A stretch of 64,000 nucleotides of DNA, taken from contig NZ_LMIU01000012.1 of the NCBI RefSeq assembly GCF_001428845.1, positions 438,857 to 502,856 of the forward strand, written 5' to 3'. A program made the translations under genes and the position numbers. Positions 26,308-37,405 of this stretch are shown in pieces. The notes under the pieces are model-generated. The model ran no database searches, was not told the origin of the DNA, and worked only from the letters and a program-made list of their open reading frames with translations. Position 1 is the stretch's first letter, and each line of letters opens with the position of its first letter. The stretch is from Achromobacter sp. Root83 (GTDB lineage Bacteria > Pseudomonadota > Gammaproteobacteria > Burkholderiales > Burkholderiaceae_B).

Positions 26308-29300
26308 ATGTCGAGTAATACCGTCGCCCAGTTCGCTACCGAGCTGAAAATGCCTGCCAATGTGCTGCTGGATCAGCTGCGCTCGGCTGGCGTTGACCTC
26401 AAATCGGTTGACGATTCCGTCACCGACAGCGACAAGGCGAAGTTGCTCGAATCGCTGCGTCGCGCCCATGGCGCGACCGAAGGCAAGAAGATCACCCTGA
26501 CGCGCCGCCAGACGTCCGAGATCCGGCAGGCTGACGCCACCGGCCGCTCGCGCACGATCCAGGTCGAAGTTCGCAAGAAGCGCGTGTTCGTCAAGCGTGA
26601 TCCCTCCGAAATCGCCCTGGAGCATGCCGCTTCCGCACGTGCGGAAGAGGAAGCTTCCGTCGAAGAGGCGCAGCAGGTCTCCGCACCGGCTGCACCCGAG
26701 GCTCCTGCCGCGGTCGAGCCTCGCGAAGCCGCTCCTGTGCAGGCAGAGGCTCCGGCCCCCGCCGAAGCGCAGGAACCTGTTGCTGTAGAAGCGCCCGCGC
26801 CGGTAGAAGCGCCCGCGCCTGTTGAATCCGTCGCGGCCGAAGTGCCCGCCACCGTCGAGGCGCAAGCCGTCGAAGTCCAGGCCCAGCCTGAACCCGAACC
26901 GACGCCGGCGCCTGCTCCTGCCGAGCCCGTGGCCGAAGAGGCCAAGCCCGAAATCAAGACTGAATCCACCGAGCCCCAGGCTGAACAAGCCGAGCCGGAA
27001 CCTGCTGTGCTAGCCAATAAGTCCGAAACATCTTCCTCCCAGGCCGCTGCGCCTGTCGCCCAGGCTCAGCCTGCTGCGAAGCCCGAATCCGTCAAATCCG
27101 CCGCGCCCGCGCCGGCCGCGCCTGCCGCCAAGGTGGGTAACCGTGCCGACAACCGCCGCGCCGGCCCGCCTCTTGCCGCTTCCGCCACGTCGGCCGGCCG
27201 CGATGAGGCCCGCCGTGCCGCCGAGGCCGAAGCCGCCGCGCTGCGCGAGATGCTGAACCGCCCCCGCAAGGTGCTGCGCGCTCCCGAGCCCGAGGCGCCC
27301 GCCGCGGCCGCCGCGCCGATTTCCGGCACGCTGCACAAGCCCGCCGGCAAGCCCGGCGCGACGCCTGGTGCCAAGAAGGATGCCAAGCCGGCAGCTCCTG
27401 GCGCGAAGAAGACCATCAAGACCGCCGAGGTCGCCTCGACCTGGTCCGATGATGCTTCGCGCAAGAAGCCGGCCGACAAGCCGGCCGCCCCGGCCAGCCG
27501 TGACGGCTGGCGCGCTGGCGGCAAGGGTGGTGGCAAGGGTGGCGGCCGAGGCGGCCGCAACCAGCAGAACGACCGCCGCAACGAACCGGCGCCGCAGGAA
27601 TTCATCGCGCGTGAAGTTCACGTGCCGGAAACCATCAGCGTGGCCGAACTGGCTCACAAGATGTCCGTGAAGGCCGCCGAAGTCATCAAGCATTTGATGA
27701 AGCTGGGCCAGATGGTCACCATCAACCAGGTGCTGGACCAGGAAACGGCCATGATCGTGGTCGAGGAACTGGGCCACGTGGCAATTGCGGCCAAGCTGGA
27801 CGACCCGGAAGCCTTCCTGGACGAATCCGCCACGGTCTCCGAAGCCGAGCACCTGCCGCGTGCGCCGGTCGTGACCGTCATGGGCCACGTCGACCACGGC
27901 AAGACCTCGCTGCTGGACTACATCCGCCGCGCCAAGGTTGCCGCGGGCGAAGCCGGCGGCATTACGCAGCACATTGGCGCCTACCACGTTCGGACCGAGC
28001 GCGGCATGGTGACCTTCCTTGACACCCCGGGCCACGAGGCGTTCACCGCCATGCGTGCCCGCGGCGCCAAGGCGACCGACATCGTGATTCTGGTGGTTGC
28101 CGCCGACGACGGCGTGATGCCGCAGACGCGTGAAGCCATCCACCATGCCAAGGCCGCGGGCGTGCCCATGGTCGTGGCCGTGACCAAGATCGACAAGCCG
28201 TCGGCCAACCCCGAGCGCGTCAAGCAGGAATTGGTGGCCGAACAGGTCGTGCCGGAAGAATACGGCGGCGACGTGCCTTTCGTGGGCGTGTCCGCCAAGA
28301 CCGGCGAGGGCATCGACGATCTGCTCGAAAACGTGCTGCTGCAAGCCGAAGTGCTGGAATTGAAGGCTCCCGAAGACGCGCCCGCCAAGGGCCTGGTCAT
28401 CGAAGCGCGTCTCGACAAGGGCCGCGGCCCGGTTGCGACGATCCTGGTGCAGAGCGGCACGCTCAAGCGCGGCGACGTGGTGCTGGCCGGCGCAAGCTTC
28501 GGCCGCGTGCGCGCCATGCTCGACGAAAACGGCAAGCCCATCCAGACCGCCGGTCCGTCGATCCCGGTGGAAATCCAGGGTCTGACCGAAGTGCCGGCCG
28601 CCGGCGACGAACTGATGGCCTTGTCCGATGAGCGCAAGGCGCGTGAAATCGCGCTGTTCCGCCAAGGCAAGTTCCGCGACGTCAAGCTGGCGCGCCAACA
28701 GGCCGCGAAGCTGGAATCGATGTTCGACAATCTGGGCGAAGGCACGCAGACGCTTACGCTCATCGTCAAGACGGATGTGCAGGGTTCGCAGGAGGCGCTG
28801 GTGCAGTCGCTGGTCAAGCTGTCGACCGACGAAGTCCGCGTGCAAGTGGTGCACGCGGCCGTGGGCGGTATCTCGGAAACCGACATCAACCTGGCAATCG
28901 CCTCGAACGCCGTCGTCATCGGCTTCAACGTGCGTGCCGAAGCAAGCGCCAAGAAGCTGGCCGAGAACAACGGCATCGATGTGCGCTACTACAACATCAT
29001 CTACGACGCCGTGGATGAAGTGAAGGCAGCCATGTCGGGCATGCTGGCGCCCGAGAAGAAGGAAGAAATCATCGGCCTGGTCGAGATCCGCGAGGTCTAC
29101 AGCATTTCGCGCCTCGGTAACATCGCGGGTTGTATGGTGCTTGACGGCATCGTGCGCCGCGATTCCCAGGTTCGCCTGCTGCGCAACAACGTGGTTCACT
29201 GGTCGGGCTATCTCGAATCGCTGCGCCGCTTCAAGGACGACGTCAAGGAAGTCAAATCGGGCTTCGATTGCGGTCTTACGCTGCGCGGCAACAACGACAT

Positions 29301-29358
29301 CCAGGTGGGCGACCAGCTGGAAGTCTTTGAAATCAAGGAAATCGCGCGTACGCTGTAA
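26308..29358 (+). CDS. infB: Translation initiation factor IF-2
   Basis: This 1016-residue GTPase places initiator tRNA on the 30S subunit. It has an N-terminal IF2_N domain ([19 protein letters not shown]), a linker of about 350 residues rich in Ala, Pro, Glu and Lys with APAPVEAP repeats, a second IF2_N domain around 435-490, then the G domain with [20 protein letters not shown] and TKIDKP. Domains II-IV follow. The long linker is typical of betaproteobacteria. GAGAGAG precedes the ATG. The 96-bp gap after nusA may hold a processing site or a minor promoter. Confidence 0.98.
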   Translation: MSSNTVAQFATELKMPANVLLDQLRSAGVDLKSVDDSVTDSDKAKLLESLRRAHGATEGKKITLTRRQTSEIRQADATGRSRTIQVEVRKKRVFVKRDPSEIALEHAASARAEEEASVEEAQQVSAPAAPEAPAAVEPREAAPVQAEAPAPAEAQEPVAVEAPAPVEAPAPVESVAAEVPATVEAQAVEVQAQPEPEPTPAPAPAEPVAEEAKPEIKTESTEPQAEQAEPEPAVLANKSETSSSQAAAPVAQAQPAAKPESVKSAAPAPAAPAAKVGNRADNRRAGPPLAASATSAGRDEARRAAEAEAAALREMLNRPRKVLRAPEPEAPAAAAAPISGTLHKPAGKPGATPGAKKDAKPAAPGAKKTIKTAEVASTWSDDASRKKPADKPAAPASRDGWRAGGKGGGKGGGRGGRNQQNDRRNEPAPQEFIAREVHVPETISVAELAHKMSVKAAEVIKHLMKLGQMVTINQVLDQETAMIVVEELGHVAIAAKLDDPEAFLDESATVSEAEHLPRAPVVTVMGHVDHGKTSLLDYIRRAKVAAGEAGGITQHIGAYHVRTERGMVTFLDTPGHEAFTAMRARGAKATDIVILVVAADDGVMPQTREAIHHAKAAGVPMVVAVTKIDKPSANPERVKQELVAEQVVPEEYGGDVPFVGVSAKTGEGIDDLLENVLLQAEVLELKAPEDAPAKGLVIEARLDKGRGPVATILVQSGTLKRGDVVLAGASFGRVRAMLDENGKPIQTAGPSIPVEIQGLTEVPAAGDELMALSDERKAREIALFRQGKFRDVKLARQQAAKLESMFDNLGEGTQTLTLIVKTDVQGSQEALVQSLVKLSTDEVRVQVVHAAVGGISETDINLAIASNAVVIGFNVRAEASAKKLAENNGIDVRYYNIIYDAVDEVKAAMSGMLAPEKKEEIIGLVEIREVYSISRLGNIAGCMVLDGIVRRDSQVRLLRNNVVHWSGYLESLRRFKDDVKEVKSGFDCGLTLRGNNDIQVGDQLEVFEIKEIARTL

Positions 29359-29382
29359 AGCGTCCGCGAGGCATTATTTCTA

Positions 29383-29784
29383 ATGAGCCGTCACAAGTCC
29401 AAAGCCATTCCCGGTCGCAATCTGCGGCTGGCCGACCAGATCCAGAAGGATCTGGCCGGGATCATCCAGCGCGAGATCGACACGACCCGCGCGGGACTGA
29501 TCACGCTCTCCGGTGTGGAACTGTCGACCGACTACGCGCATGCCAAGGTGTGGTTCACGGTTTTGGGCGCCGAGCCCGAAGCCGCGACCACCTTGCTGAA
29601 CGAAAAGGCCGGCTGGCTGCACTCACAGCTCTACAAGCTGTTGCACATTCACACTGTCCCCACTTTGCGCTTCTTCCACGACGAGCAGATCGCCCGTGGC
29701 ATCGAAATGTCGATCCTTATCGACCGCGCAAACCGGCCCGGCCCGCATTCGGGCGTTCCCGACGAGCCAGAAGACCAGTCCTGA
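29383..29784 (+). CDS. rbfA: RbfA, 30S ribosome-binding factor
   Basis: This 133-residue KH-fold assembly factor for the 16S rRNA 5' end begins [25 protein letters not shown] and contains the conserved [13 protein letters not shown] and [15 protein letters not shown]. It lies 24 bp after infB and 38 bp before truB, in the usual operon order. The acidic C terminus is short. Confidence 0.96.
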   Translation: MSRHKSKAIPGRNLRLADQIQKDLAGIIQREIDTTRAGLITLSGVELSTDYAHAKVWFTVLGAEPEAATTLLNEKAGWLHSQLYKLLHIHTVPTLRFFHDEQIARGIEMSILIDRANRPGPHSGVPDEPEDQS

Positions 29785-29822
29785 TTGGGCTGTCGTCACT
29801 GCTTTACAACCGGATTTCGACG

Positions 29823-30575
29823 ATGGCTAAACGACGCGGGCTTACGCTCGACGGTGTGCTGTTGCTCGACAAACCTGTGGGTTTGTCGAGTAATCATGCT
29901 TTGCAGCGCGCCAAACGCGCCATGGATGCGGCGAAAGCCGGCCACACGGGCACGCTGGACCCCTTTGCCACCGGCTTGCTCGTGTGCTGCATGGGACGCG
30001 CCACCAAAATTTCTGGCGCGATGCTTAACGCCGACAAGGCATATCGCGCTACGCTGCAATTTGGTTCGGAGACCGATTCCGGCGACCTCACCGGCAACGT
30101 CGTATCGACCGCCGAGCCGGGTTTTGTCATTGAAGAACAGGCATTGCGCGATGCGCTGTCACGTTTTTCGGGCACCATCGAGCAGATTCCGCCGATGTAC
30201 TCCGCGCTCAAGCGCGACGGCAAACCCTTGTATGAATATGCGCGCGCCGGCATCGAGCTTGAACGCCAGCCGCGCCAGATCACGATACACCGCATCGAGC
30301 TGTTGTCCCTGAACGGGACGCAGGCAGAGATCGATGTGGCTTGCAGTAAAGGCACATACATCCGAACACTGGCCCAGGACATCGGGCGCGTGCTGGGCTG
30401 TTACGCCCACCTGACGGCGCTGCGGCGCACGCACGTCGGGCCTTTCTCTCTGGAACGCGCCGTTGAGCTGGAAGCCTTGCAGGCCATGCCAGACCCGAAG
30501 CAGGCATTGCTTGCACTGAACGAATTGCCGGAGGGCTTGCTGCCCTCCACCCTGACCTTAAAGGACTCGCTATGA
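29823..30575 (+). CDS. truB: TruB, tRNA pseudouridine 55 synthase
   Basis: This 250-residue enzyme makes pseudouridine 55 in the T-loop of tRNAs. The catalytic Asp is in [34 protein letters not shown] and [14 protein letters not shown] are also diagnostic. The ATG at 29823 gives the family N terminus; the longer frame starts inside rbfA. The C-terminal PUA-like part is short. The stop overlaps the typA ATG by four bases. Confidence 0.96.
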   Translation: MAKRRGLTLDGVLLLDKPVGLSSNHALQRAKRAMDAAKAGHTGTLDPFATGLLVCCMGRATKISGAMLNADKAYRATLQFGSETDSGDLTGNVVSTAEPGFVIEEQALRDALSRFSGTIEQIPPMYSALKRDGKPLYEYARAGIELERQPRQITIHRIELLSLNGTQAEIDVACSKGTYIRTLAQDIGRVLGCYAHLTALRRTHVGPFSLERAVELEALQAMPDPKQALLALNELPEGLLPSTLTLKDSL

Positions 30576-32395
30576 CTCGCGCCTTGCGCAACGTCGCCAT
30601 CATCGCCCACGTGGACCACGGTAAAACCACCCTGGTCGACCAGCTGCTGCGCCAATCCGGCACCTTCCGCGAAAACCAGGCGCTGACCGAACGGGTCATG
30701 GACTCGAACGACCTGGAAAAAGAACGCGGCATTACCATTCTGGCCAAGAACTGTGCCGTTGAATACGAAGGCACGCACATCAACATCGTCGACACCCCGG
30801 GCCACGCGGACTTCGGCGGTGAAGTCGAACGCGTGCTGTCCATGGTCGACGGCGTGCTGCTGCTGGTGGACGCCGTTGAAGGCCCCATGCCGCAGACCAT
30901 CTTCGTGACCCGCAAGGCGCTGGCCCTGGGCCTGAAGCCGATCGTCGTGGTCAACAAGGTGGACCGCCCCGGCGCCCGCACCGACTTCGTCATCAACGCC
31001 ACGTTCGACCTGTTCGACAAGCTGGGCGCGACTGACGAGCAGCTGGACTTCCCGGTGGTGTACGCATCGGGCCTGTCCGGCTATGCCGGCCTGACCCCGG
31101 ACGTGCGCGAAGGCGATATGCGTCCGCTGTTCGAAGCCATCCTCCAGCACGTGCCGCAACGCGAAGACGACCCCAACGGTCCGCTGCAGATGCAGATCAT
31201 CTCGCTGGACTACAACAGCTACGTCGGCAAGATCGGCGTGGGCCGCATCAACCGTGGCCGCATGCGTCCCGGCATGGAAGTGGCCTACAAGTTCGGTCCC
31301 GACGGCCAGGGCGGCCGCGGCCGCATCAACCAGGTGCAGAAGTTCCATGGCCTGGAGCGCGTGGTGGTGGACGAAGCCGAAGCCGGCGACATCGTGCTGA
31401 TCAACGGCATTGAAGAGCTGGGCATCGGCTGCACCGTGACCGATCCGATCACGCAGGAAGCCCTGCCGATGCTGCGCATCGACGAACCGACGCTGACCAT
31501 GAACTTCATGGTGAACACGTCGCCCCTGGCCGGCCGCGAAGGCAAGTTCGTGACCAGCCGCCAAGTGCGCGACCGCCTCGACCGCGAGCTGAAGTCCAAC
31601 GTGGCGCTGCGTGTGCGCGACACCGGCGACGACACGGTGTTTGAAGTGTCGGGCCGCGGCGAATTGCACCTGACCATTCTGCTGGAAACGATGCGCCGCG
31701 AAGGCTACGAGCTGGCCGTGTCGCGTCCTCGCGTGGTGTTCAAGGACATCGACGGCGTGAAGTGCGAGCCGTTTGAATCCCTGACCGTCGACGTGGAAGA
31801 CGCCCACCAGGGCGGCGTCATGGAAGAGCTGGGCCGCCGCAAGGGCGACCTGCAAGACATGCAGCCGGACGGCCGTGGCCGTACCCGCCTGGAATACCTG
31901 ATCCCGGCCCGTGGCCTGATCGGTTTCCAGAACGAGTTCCTGACGCTGACGCGCGGCACGGGCCTGGTGAGCCACATCTTCCACGAATACGCCCCGATCA
32001 AGGAAGGTGCGATCGGCGAGCGCCGCAACGGCGTGCTGATCAGCCAGGACCAGGGCGATGCCGTGGCCTACGCGCTGTGGAAGCTGCAGGATCGCGGCCG
32101 CATGTTCGTGAGCCCGGGCGATGCGCTGTATGAAGGCATGATCATCGGCATCCATAGCCGCGACAACGACCTGGTCGTGAACCCCATCAAGGGCAAGCAA
32201 CTGACCAACGTGCGCGCTTCGGGCACCGACGAAGCCGTGCGCCTGGTTCCCCCGATCCAGATGTCGCTGGAATACGCCGTGGAATTCATCGACGACGACG
32301 AACTGGTGGAAATCACCCCGAAGTCGATCCGTCTGCGCAAGCGTCACCTGTTGGAAAACGAGCGCAAGCGCGCCTCGCGCGAATCCGCCATTTAA
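30572..32395 (+). CDS. typA: TypA/BipA, ribosome-associated GTPase
   Basis: This 607-residue translational GTPase is related to EF-G. Its G motifs are [26 protein letters not shown] and NKVDRPGAR; the switch I region contains [14 protein letters not shown]. The C-terminal BipA-specific domain contains [16 protein letters not shown] and [19 protein letters not shown]. It takes part in ribosome assembly and stress adaptation. It is coupled to truB by ATGA and followed by a strong terminator. Confidence 0.97.
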   Translation: MTRALRNVAIIAHVDHGKTTLVDQLLRQSGTFRENQALTERVMDSNDLEKERGITILAKNCAVEYEGTHINIVDTPGHADFGGEVERVLSMVDGVLLLVDAVEGPMPQTIFVTRKALALGLKPIVVVNKVDRPGARTDFVINATFDLFDKLGATDEQLDFPVVYASGLSGYAGLTPDVREGDMRPLFEAILQHVPQREDDPNGPLQMQIISLDYNSYVGKIGVGRINRGRMRPGMEVAYKFGPDGQGGRGRINQVQKFHGLERVVVDEAEAGDIVLINGIEELGIGCTVTDPITQEALPMLRIDEPTLTMNFMVNTSPLAGREGKFVTSRQVRDRLDRELKSNVALRVRDTGDDTVFEVSGRGELHLTILLETMRREGYELAVSRPRVVFKDIDGVKCEPFESLTVDVEDAHQGGVMEELGRRKGDLQDMQPDGRGRTRLEYLIPARGLIGFQNEFLTLTRGTGLVSHIFHEYAPIKEGAIGERRNGVLISQDQGDAVAYALWKLQDRGRMFVSPGDALYEGMIIGIHSRDNDLVVNPIKGKQLTNVRASGTDEAVRLVPPIQMSLEYAVEFIDDDELVEITPKSIRLRKRHLLENERKRASRESAI

Positions 32396-32431
32396 GCCTT
32401 GATACGGAGGCGATGCCTCCCCATCCCGGCG

Positions 32432-32468
32432 AAAAAAAGCCGCGCACCCTGAAAGTGCGCGGCTTTTT
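32432..32468 (+). terminator. Bidirectional terminator between typA and the tautomerase gene
   Basis: GCCGCGCAC pairs perfectly with GTGCGCGGC around a 7-base loop, with seven As before and five Ts after. It serves the convergent genes on both sides. Confidence 0.95.
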
Positions 32469-32482
32469 CCATTGCGCGCCGG

Positions 32483-32881
32483 CTACAGGCCGTTTTTCTG
32501 GTGCCGGTATTCCTGGGTTTCCCCGCCGTATCCGTAGGCGGCCGCGCGGGCGTCGATCACATGCACGTATGAGCATTCGTGGAGCTCGCCGAGGATGTCC
32601 CGGAATGCCCCGAAGATGTCCTTGATGAAGCGCGCCTTTTCGGCCTTGGTGTTGGTTTCGTCGGTAACGCTGATGTCCAGGTGGAACGCATTCTTGCCCA
32701 GTTCCGACAAGGGGCGGCCGCCGATGAACCAGAGGTCGTGCGGAATGTGCTGCAGCGTGATCGCGATGACGGGCAGCTTCTTGCCCAGCACCGATTGGGT
32801 CAGCCCCGCCACGGCATCGATGACACGGCGGTTGATGGCGGCATCGGATGAACCGGAAAGGTGGACGACGATATGCGGCAT
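32483..32881 (-). CDS. Tautomerase superfamily protein
   Basis: This 132-residue protein starts MPHIVVHLSGSS, placing a proline right after the initiator Met as the catalytic base of 4-oxalocrotonate tautomerase-like enzymes. IAITLQHIPHDLWFIGG and FHLDISVTDETNTKAEKARFI fit the two beta-alpha-beta halves. The substrate is unknown. The ATG at 32881 has AGGAG upstream and supplies the essential proline; the longer frame would bury it. It is divergent from a LysR gene that probably controls it. Confidence 0.8.
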   Translation of the reverse strand: MPHIVVHLSGSSDAAINRRVIDAVAGLTQSVLGKKLPVIAITLQHIPHDLWFIGGRPLSELGKNAFHLDISVTDETNTKAEKARFIKDIFGAFRDILGELHECSYVHVIDARAAAYGYGGETQEYRHQKNGL

Positions 32882-32927
32882 GGTGAACTCCTTTTTGTAA
32901 ACGTACATCCGCAGTGTAGGAATCGTG

Positions 32928-32973
32928 TTGACATCGGAAAAGCGGGAATTTACGATTTCATCTATCGATAAAT
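32928..32973 (+). promoter_or_regulatory. Promoter and LysR-type operator between the tautomerase and LysR genes
   Basis: TTGACA at 32928 and TACGAT at 32951 are 17 bp apart on the plus strand, pointing toward the LysR gene. ATTT-N11-AAAT at 32955-32973 is a perfect T-N11-A dyad overlapping the -10 and start site, as expected for autorepression and control of the divergent gene. Confidence 0.6.
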
Positions 32974-32987
32974 CCGTTGGATAAACC

Positions 32988-33851
32988 ATGTCGGGATTTG
33001 ACCTCGATCAGCTTCGCACCCTGGTTGCCGTGCTGGATGCGGGCAGCCTGACCGCGGCGGCTCCGCGGGTGTTCCTGTCGCAGTCATCGGTCAGCGAGCA
33101 GATGCGCAAGCTCGAGGAGCGGGCCGGCCAACCGCTGCTGCTGCGCGGCAAATCGGGGGTCGCCGCCACGCCGGGGGGCGAACGCCTGCTGGCGCATGCG
33201 CGCGCCATCCTGGCGCTTAGCGACGAGGCGTATCGCGACCTGCGCGGGGTTTCGCTGCAGGGCGAACTGCGGCTGTGCATCACCGATTATTTCCGGCCCG
33301 GCGATGTGGCGCGCATGCTGCGGCGCTTGAACGAGCAGTACCCGCAAGTGCGGCTGCACGTCACCATCATGAAAAGCGGGGCCATCGAAGCCGCCTATGA
33401 GCGCGGTGAAATCGATGTAGGCATATCGATGGTCATCCAGGAACGGGGCGCCACGCGCCGCCGCGCCCAGGGCGCTCTGCTGCGCCGCGAGTCCCTGTTG
33501 TGGATGGCGGCGGACGGCGCCCCGGCCCCTGCCGGGGGCGCCTTGCCACTGCTGGTGCTGCCCGAAAGCTGCGCCCTGCGCCAGTTCGCGGAACGGCTGT
33601 TGTCGCGCCGCGGCGTGGCCTACACCGTCGCACACGTGGCATCGGGCGTCGCCGGGCTGCAACTGGCGGTCGCGGCCGGGCTGGGCGTGGCCTGCCTGAA
33701 CGAGTCCGCATTGGGAGCCGGCATGGCGCGGCTGCAGGCGCCTGGCCTGCCACCGTTGCCCGCCGTGGAGTTTCGTTTGCTCGCCGCCCGCCCCGGCGAA
33801 AGTGAATTCGTGGGGCTGGCACGCGAGGCCATCGTCAAGACAATGTCGTAG
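32988..33851 (+). CDS. LysR-family transcriptional regulator
   Basis: This 287-residue regulator has an N-terminal helix-turn-helix (LDQLRTLVAVLDAGSLTAAAPRVFLSQSSVSEQMRKLEE) and a C-terminal ligand-binding domain. It diverges from the tautomerase gene across a 106-bp region with a T-N11-A dyad, so the tautomerase is the likely target. The effector is unknown. It converges on the LOG-family gene with a 65-bp gap and no clear terminator. Confidence 0.93.
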   Translation: MSGFDLDQLRTLVAVLDAGSLTAAAPRVFLSQSSVSEQMRKLEERAGQPLLLRGKSGVAATPGGERLLAHARAILALSDEAYRDLRGVSLQGELRLCITDYFRPGDVARMLRRLNEQYPQVRLHVTIMKSGAIEAAYERGEIDVGISMVIQERGATRRRAQGALLRRESLLWMAADGAPAPAGGALPLLVLPESCALRQFAERLLSRRGVAYTVAHVASGVAGLQLAVAAGLGVACLNESALGAGMARLQAPGLPPLPAVEFRLLAARPGESEFVGLAREAIVKTMS

Positions 33852-33916
33852 CTTGCCCGGACGTTGCGCGAGGCGCGGTGGACGGGGGACTCCCGTCCTG
33901 CCGCGTCACAAGCCGT

Positions 33917-34579
33917 TCAGGCCGGCAGGGAGGGCGCGTACTGCTCTCCCGAATTGACGCTTTCGTGGAATTCCACGACCTTGCGCACCACCTTGACCGG
34001 ATCGTCCTCGATGATGAAAAGATCCAGGTCGTGCGCGGCGATCATGCCGTTCCCGAGCACCTGGTCGCCCAGCCATTCGGCCAGGCCGGACCAGTACTCA
34101 CTGCCCACCAGCACGATCGGCGCCGGCGGGACCTTGCCCGTCTGGATGAGCGTCAGCGCTTCGAAGAGTTCATCCAGGGTGCCAAACCCGCCCGGCATCG
34201 CCACGTAGGCGAAGCTGTGCATGAAAAACGCCGCCTTGCGAGGAAAGAAGTACTCGAACGACAAGCTGATGGTTTGGTATTCGTTGTTGTGCGCTTCGTG
34301 GGGCAGGGTGATGTTCAAGCCCACGCTTGTGCCTCCTGCTTCGAATGCGCCCTTGTTGGCGGCCTCCATGATGCCGGGGCCGCCGCCTGCGATTACGGCG
34401 AAACCTGCCTCGGCCAAGGCGGCCGAAATGGCGATGGTGGTTTCATAGTGGGGAGAATTGCGGCTGACTCGTGCGCTGCCGAAGACGCTGACCGCGGGCC
34501 CGATGTTTGCGAGCTTGTCTGCCGCCGTCCGTATCTCTGACATAATCAGCGGAATTTGTTTGCCGGCGGGTGTATCCAT
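33917..34579 (-). CDS. LOG-family nucleotide monophosphate phosphoribohydrolase-like protein
   Basis: This 220-residue Rossmann-type protein has VSVFGSARV, VIAGGGPGIMEAANKGAFEAGG and the diagnostic PGGFGTLDELFEAL. LOG enzymes release the base from (cytokinin) nucleoside 5'-monophosphates; in many bacteria the true substrate is unclear. I start at the ATG at 34579, which has AAAGG at good spacing. A second ATG at 34597 would overlap the polA start codon on the other strand. The gene is divergent from polA with 16 bp between starts. Confidence 0.85.
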   Translation of the reverse strand: MDTPAGKQIPLIMSEIRTAADKLANIGPAVSVFGSARVSRNSPHYETTIAISAALAEAGFAVIAGGGPGIMEAANKGAFEAGGTSVGLNITLPHEAHNNEYQTISLSFEYFFPRKAAFFMHSFAYVAMPGGFGTLDELFEALTLIQTGKVPPAPIVLVGSEYWSGLAEWLGDQVLGNGMIAAHDLDLFIIEDDPVKVVRKVVEFHESVNSGEQYAPSLPA

Positions 34580-34595
34580 ATCTGCCTTTTTAACC

Positions 34596-37313
34596 ATGAA
34601 AAAAACCTTATTACTGGTCGACGGTTCAAGTTACTTGTACCGCGCTTTCCACGCTATGCCTGATTTGCGCAACGCGCAAGGCGAACCCACGGGTGCGCTT
34701 TACGGCGTGGTGAATATGCTGCGCAAGCTTGTATCTGACCATAAGGCAGAGTATGCCGCATGTATTTTCGATGCTCGCGGCAAGACGTTCCGGGACGACC
34801 TGTATCCGGAATACAAGTCGCACCGTCCTCCCATGCCGGAGGACCTGGCCGCGCAGATCGAACCCATCCACCGGGCGGTGCGGGCGCTGGGCTGGCCGGT
34901 GCTGGCGATCGAAGGGGTCGAGGCCGACGACGTGATCGGCACGCTGGCCAAACGCGCGGCCGAACACGACGTGCACACCATCGTCTCCACCGGCGACAAG
35001 GACCTGGCGCAGCTCGTCAACAGCCATGTCACCCTGGTCAACACCATGACCGGCGAGGTGCTGGACGAGCCCGGCGTCGTCAACAAATTCGGGGTGCCGC
35101 CCGACCGCATCGTGGATTACCTGATGCTGGTGGGCGACACCGTGGACAACGTGCCCGGCGTGACCAAGGTGGGCCCCAAGACGGCCGCCAAATGGATTAC
35201 GGAATTTGGCTCCGTCGACAAGCTGATCGAGGCGGCCGATGGGGTCAAGGGCGTGGCCGGCAGCAACCTGCGCGAAGCCATTCCGAATTTTCCGTTGACC
35301 CGCCAGCTCCTGACCGTCAAGTGCGATTGCGACCTGACCGGCCATGTGGACGGCGTGGACGACCTGACGCCGCGCCCGCGCGACGACGCGACGCTGACCG
35401 AACTGTATGAGCGCTACGGCTTTCGCACCTGGCTGCGCGACGTGACCGGGGATACCGAGCGCGTGCCCTCCGGCGATGCCCGGATCGCCCCGGAAGTGCC
35501 CGCCGCGCCCGCCGAGCTCGATTACCGCATCATCTCCGACTGGGCCGGATTCGATGCCTGGATGGAAATGGTGCAGGGCGCGTCCCTGGTGGCGCTGGAT
35601 ACCGAAACCACGTCGCTGGACGAAATGCAGGCCCGGCTGGTGGGCCTATCGCTGTCCGTGGCGCCGGGCGTTGCCTGCTACATTCCGGTCGCGCACCGCG
35701 GGCCGGATGGCGCCACCCAGCTGCCCAAGGCCGAGGTGCTGGCGCGACTGAAGCCGTGGCTGGAGGATGCGTCGCGCGCGAAGCTGCTGCATCACGCCAA
35801 ATACGACACGCATGTGTTCGCCAACGAAGGCATCAGGCTGGCGGGCGTCACCGAAGACACGATGCTGCAGGCCTATGTGCTGGAATCCCATCGCGGCGTG
35901 GGCCTGAACGATCTGGCCCAGCGCTACCTGGGCCGCAGCGGCGTGTCCTACGAGGACCTCTGCGGCAAGGGCGCCAAGCAGATCGGCTTCGACGAAGTCG
36001 CCGTGGACAAGGCTGGCCATTACGCCGCCGAGGACGCCGATTTCACCTTGCAGCTCCATCAGGTGCTTCGCCCGATGGTGTCGGCGGACGAAGGGCTGGA
36101 GCGCATCTACCGCCTGGAAATGCAGGTGTCGGCCGTGCTGACCACCATCGAACGCAACGGCGTGAAGGTGGACGCCGCGGAACTGGGCCGGCAAAGCCAC
36201 AAGCTGGGCCAGGAAATGCTGCTGCTGGAGCAGAAGGCCTATGAATTGGCCGGGCAGCCGTTCAACCTGAATTCGCCCAAGCAGTTGGGCGAGATCCTGT
36301 TCGGGCGCATGCAGTTGCCGGTGGTGCGCAAGACCGCGGGCGGCGCGCCGTCCACGGACGAAGAGGTGCTGAGCAAGCTGGCGCTGGACTACCCGCTGCC
36401 GCAGGTGCTGCTGGAATACCGCGGGCTGTCCAAGCTGAAGTCCACCTACACGGACAAGCTGCCACGCATGATCAATCCGGACACGGGGCGGGTGCATACG
36501 CATTATTCGCAGGCCGCGGTGATCACGGGCCGGCTGGCTTCGTCCGACCCCAACCTGCAGAACATTCCGGTCCGTACCGAAGCCGGCCGGCGCGTGCGCG
36601 AGGCGTTCATCGCCGAGCAAGGCCTGCTGCTGTCGGCGGACTATTCGCAGATCGAGCTGCGCATCATGGCGCACGTGTCCGACGACGCCAACCTGCAGCG
36701 CGCCTTCGCCGCGGGCGAGGACATCCACCGCGCCACCGCATCGGAGGTCTTCGGCGTGCCGCTGGACGGCGTCACCACGGAACAGCGCCGGGCCGCCAAG
36801 GCCATCAACTTTGGCCTGATCTACGGCATGGGGGTGTTTGGCCTGGCGTCCAACCTGGGCATCACGCGCGACGCCGCGCAGGCGTACATCGACCGCTACT
36901 TCGCTCGCTATCCCGGCGTGGCGATGTATATGGAAAACACCCGCCGCCTGGCCCGCGAGCAAGGCTACGTGGAAACCGTCTTCGGGCGCCGGCTGCAGCT
37001 TCCGGAAATCCGCGGGGCCTCCGGTCCACGCCGGCAGGGCGCCGAACGGGCGGCCATCAACGCGCCCATGCAGGGCACGGCGGCCGACCTGATCAAGATG
37101 GCCATGGTGGCGGTGCAGGATTGGCTTGAAGCCGAAAAACTGCAGACGCGCATGATCATGCAGGTGCACGATGAACTGGTGCTGGAAGCGCCGGACGCCG
37201 AGCTGGAACTGGTGAAAGAGGCGTTGCCTCGCCTGATGTGCACCGTGGCGTCCTTGCGGGTGCCGCTGGTGGCCGAGGTGGGCATGGGCAAGAACTGGGA
37301 ACAGGCTCACTGA
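34596..37313 (+). CDS. polA: DNA polymerase I
   Basis: This 905-residue enzyme fills gaps and removes Okazaki primers. The N-terminal 5' nuclease (LLVDGSSYLYRAFHA, EGVEADDVIGTLA, GDTVDNVPG) is followed by a 3'-5' exonuclease with an intact ALDTETT, and the polymerase domain with motif A SADYSQIELRIMAH, motif B RRAAKAINFGLIYGMG and motif C MQVHDELVLEA. Both exonucleases look active. I start at MKKTLLLVDGS; the longer frame runs antisense into the LOG gene. No good ribosome-binding site is visible, and its promoter must lie within the LOG coding region. Confidence 0.97.
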   Translation: MKKTLLLVDGSSYLYRAFHAMPDLRNAQGEPTGALYGVVNMLRKLVSDHKAEYAACIFDARGKTFRDDLYPEYKSHRPPMPEDLAAQIEPIHRAVRALGWPVLAIEGVEADDVIGTLAKRAAEHDVHTIVSTGDKDLAQLVNSHVTLVNTMTGEVLDEPGVVNKFGVPPDRIVDYLMLVGDTVDNVPGVTKVGPKTAAKWITEFGSVDKLIEAADGVKGVAGSNLREAIPNFPLTRQLLTVKCDCDLTGHVDGVDDLTPRPRDDATLTELYERYGFRTWLRDVTGDTERVPSGDARIAPEVPAAPAELDYRIISDWAGFDAWMEMVQGASLVALDTETTSLDEMQARLVGLSLSVAPGVACYIPVAHRGPDGATQLPKAEVLARLKPWLEDASRAKLLHHAKYDTHVFANEGIRLAGVTEDTMLQAYVLESHRGVGLNDLAQRYLGRSGVSYEDLCGKGAKQIGFDEVAVDKAGHYAAEDADFTLQLHQVLRPMVSADEGLERIYRLEMQVSAVLTTIERNGVKVDAAELGRQSHKLGQEMLLLEQKAYELAGQPFNLNSPKQLGEILFGRMQLPVVRKTAGGAPSTDEEVLSKLALDYPLPQVLLEYRGLSKLKSTYTDKLPRMINPDTGRVHTHYSQAAVITGRLASSDPNLQNIPVRTEAGRRVREAFIAEQGLLLSADYSQIELRIMAHVSDDANLQRAFAAGEDIHRATASEVFGVPLDGVTTEQRRAAKAINFGLIYGMGVFGLASNLGITRDAAQAYIDRYFARYPGVAMYMENTRRLAREQGYVETVFGRRLQLPEIRGASGPRRQGAERAAINAPMQGTAADLIKMAMVAVQDWLEAEKLQTRMIMQVHDELVLEAPDAELELVKEALPRLMCTVASLRVPLVAEVGMGKNWEQAH

Positions 37314-37367
37314 GGGCGGTTTCCCCAGGGCAAGGGGGCAGGATGCCTCTTGCCGGAAGGACCGGCG

Positions 37368-37387
37368 GGGCCGCCCTCGGGCGGCCC
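37368..37387 (+). terminator. Hairpin after polA, probable weak terminator
   Basis: GGGCCGCC pairs perfectly with GGCGGCCC around CTCG. Only a short T-run (ATTT) follows, so termination may be partial. Confidence 0.55.
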
Positions 37388-37405
37388 ATTTCCGCTTTTG
37401 GGATT

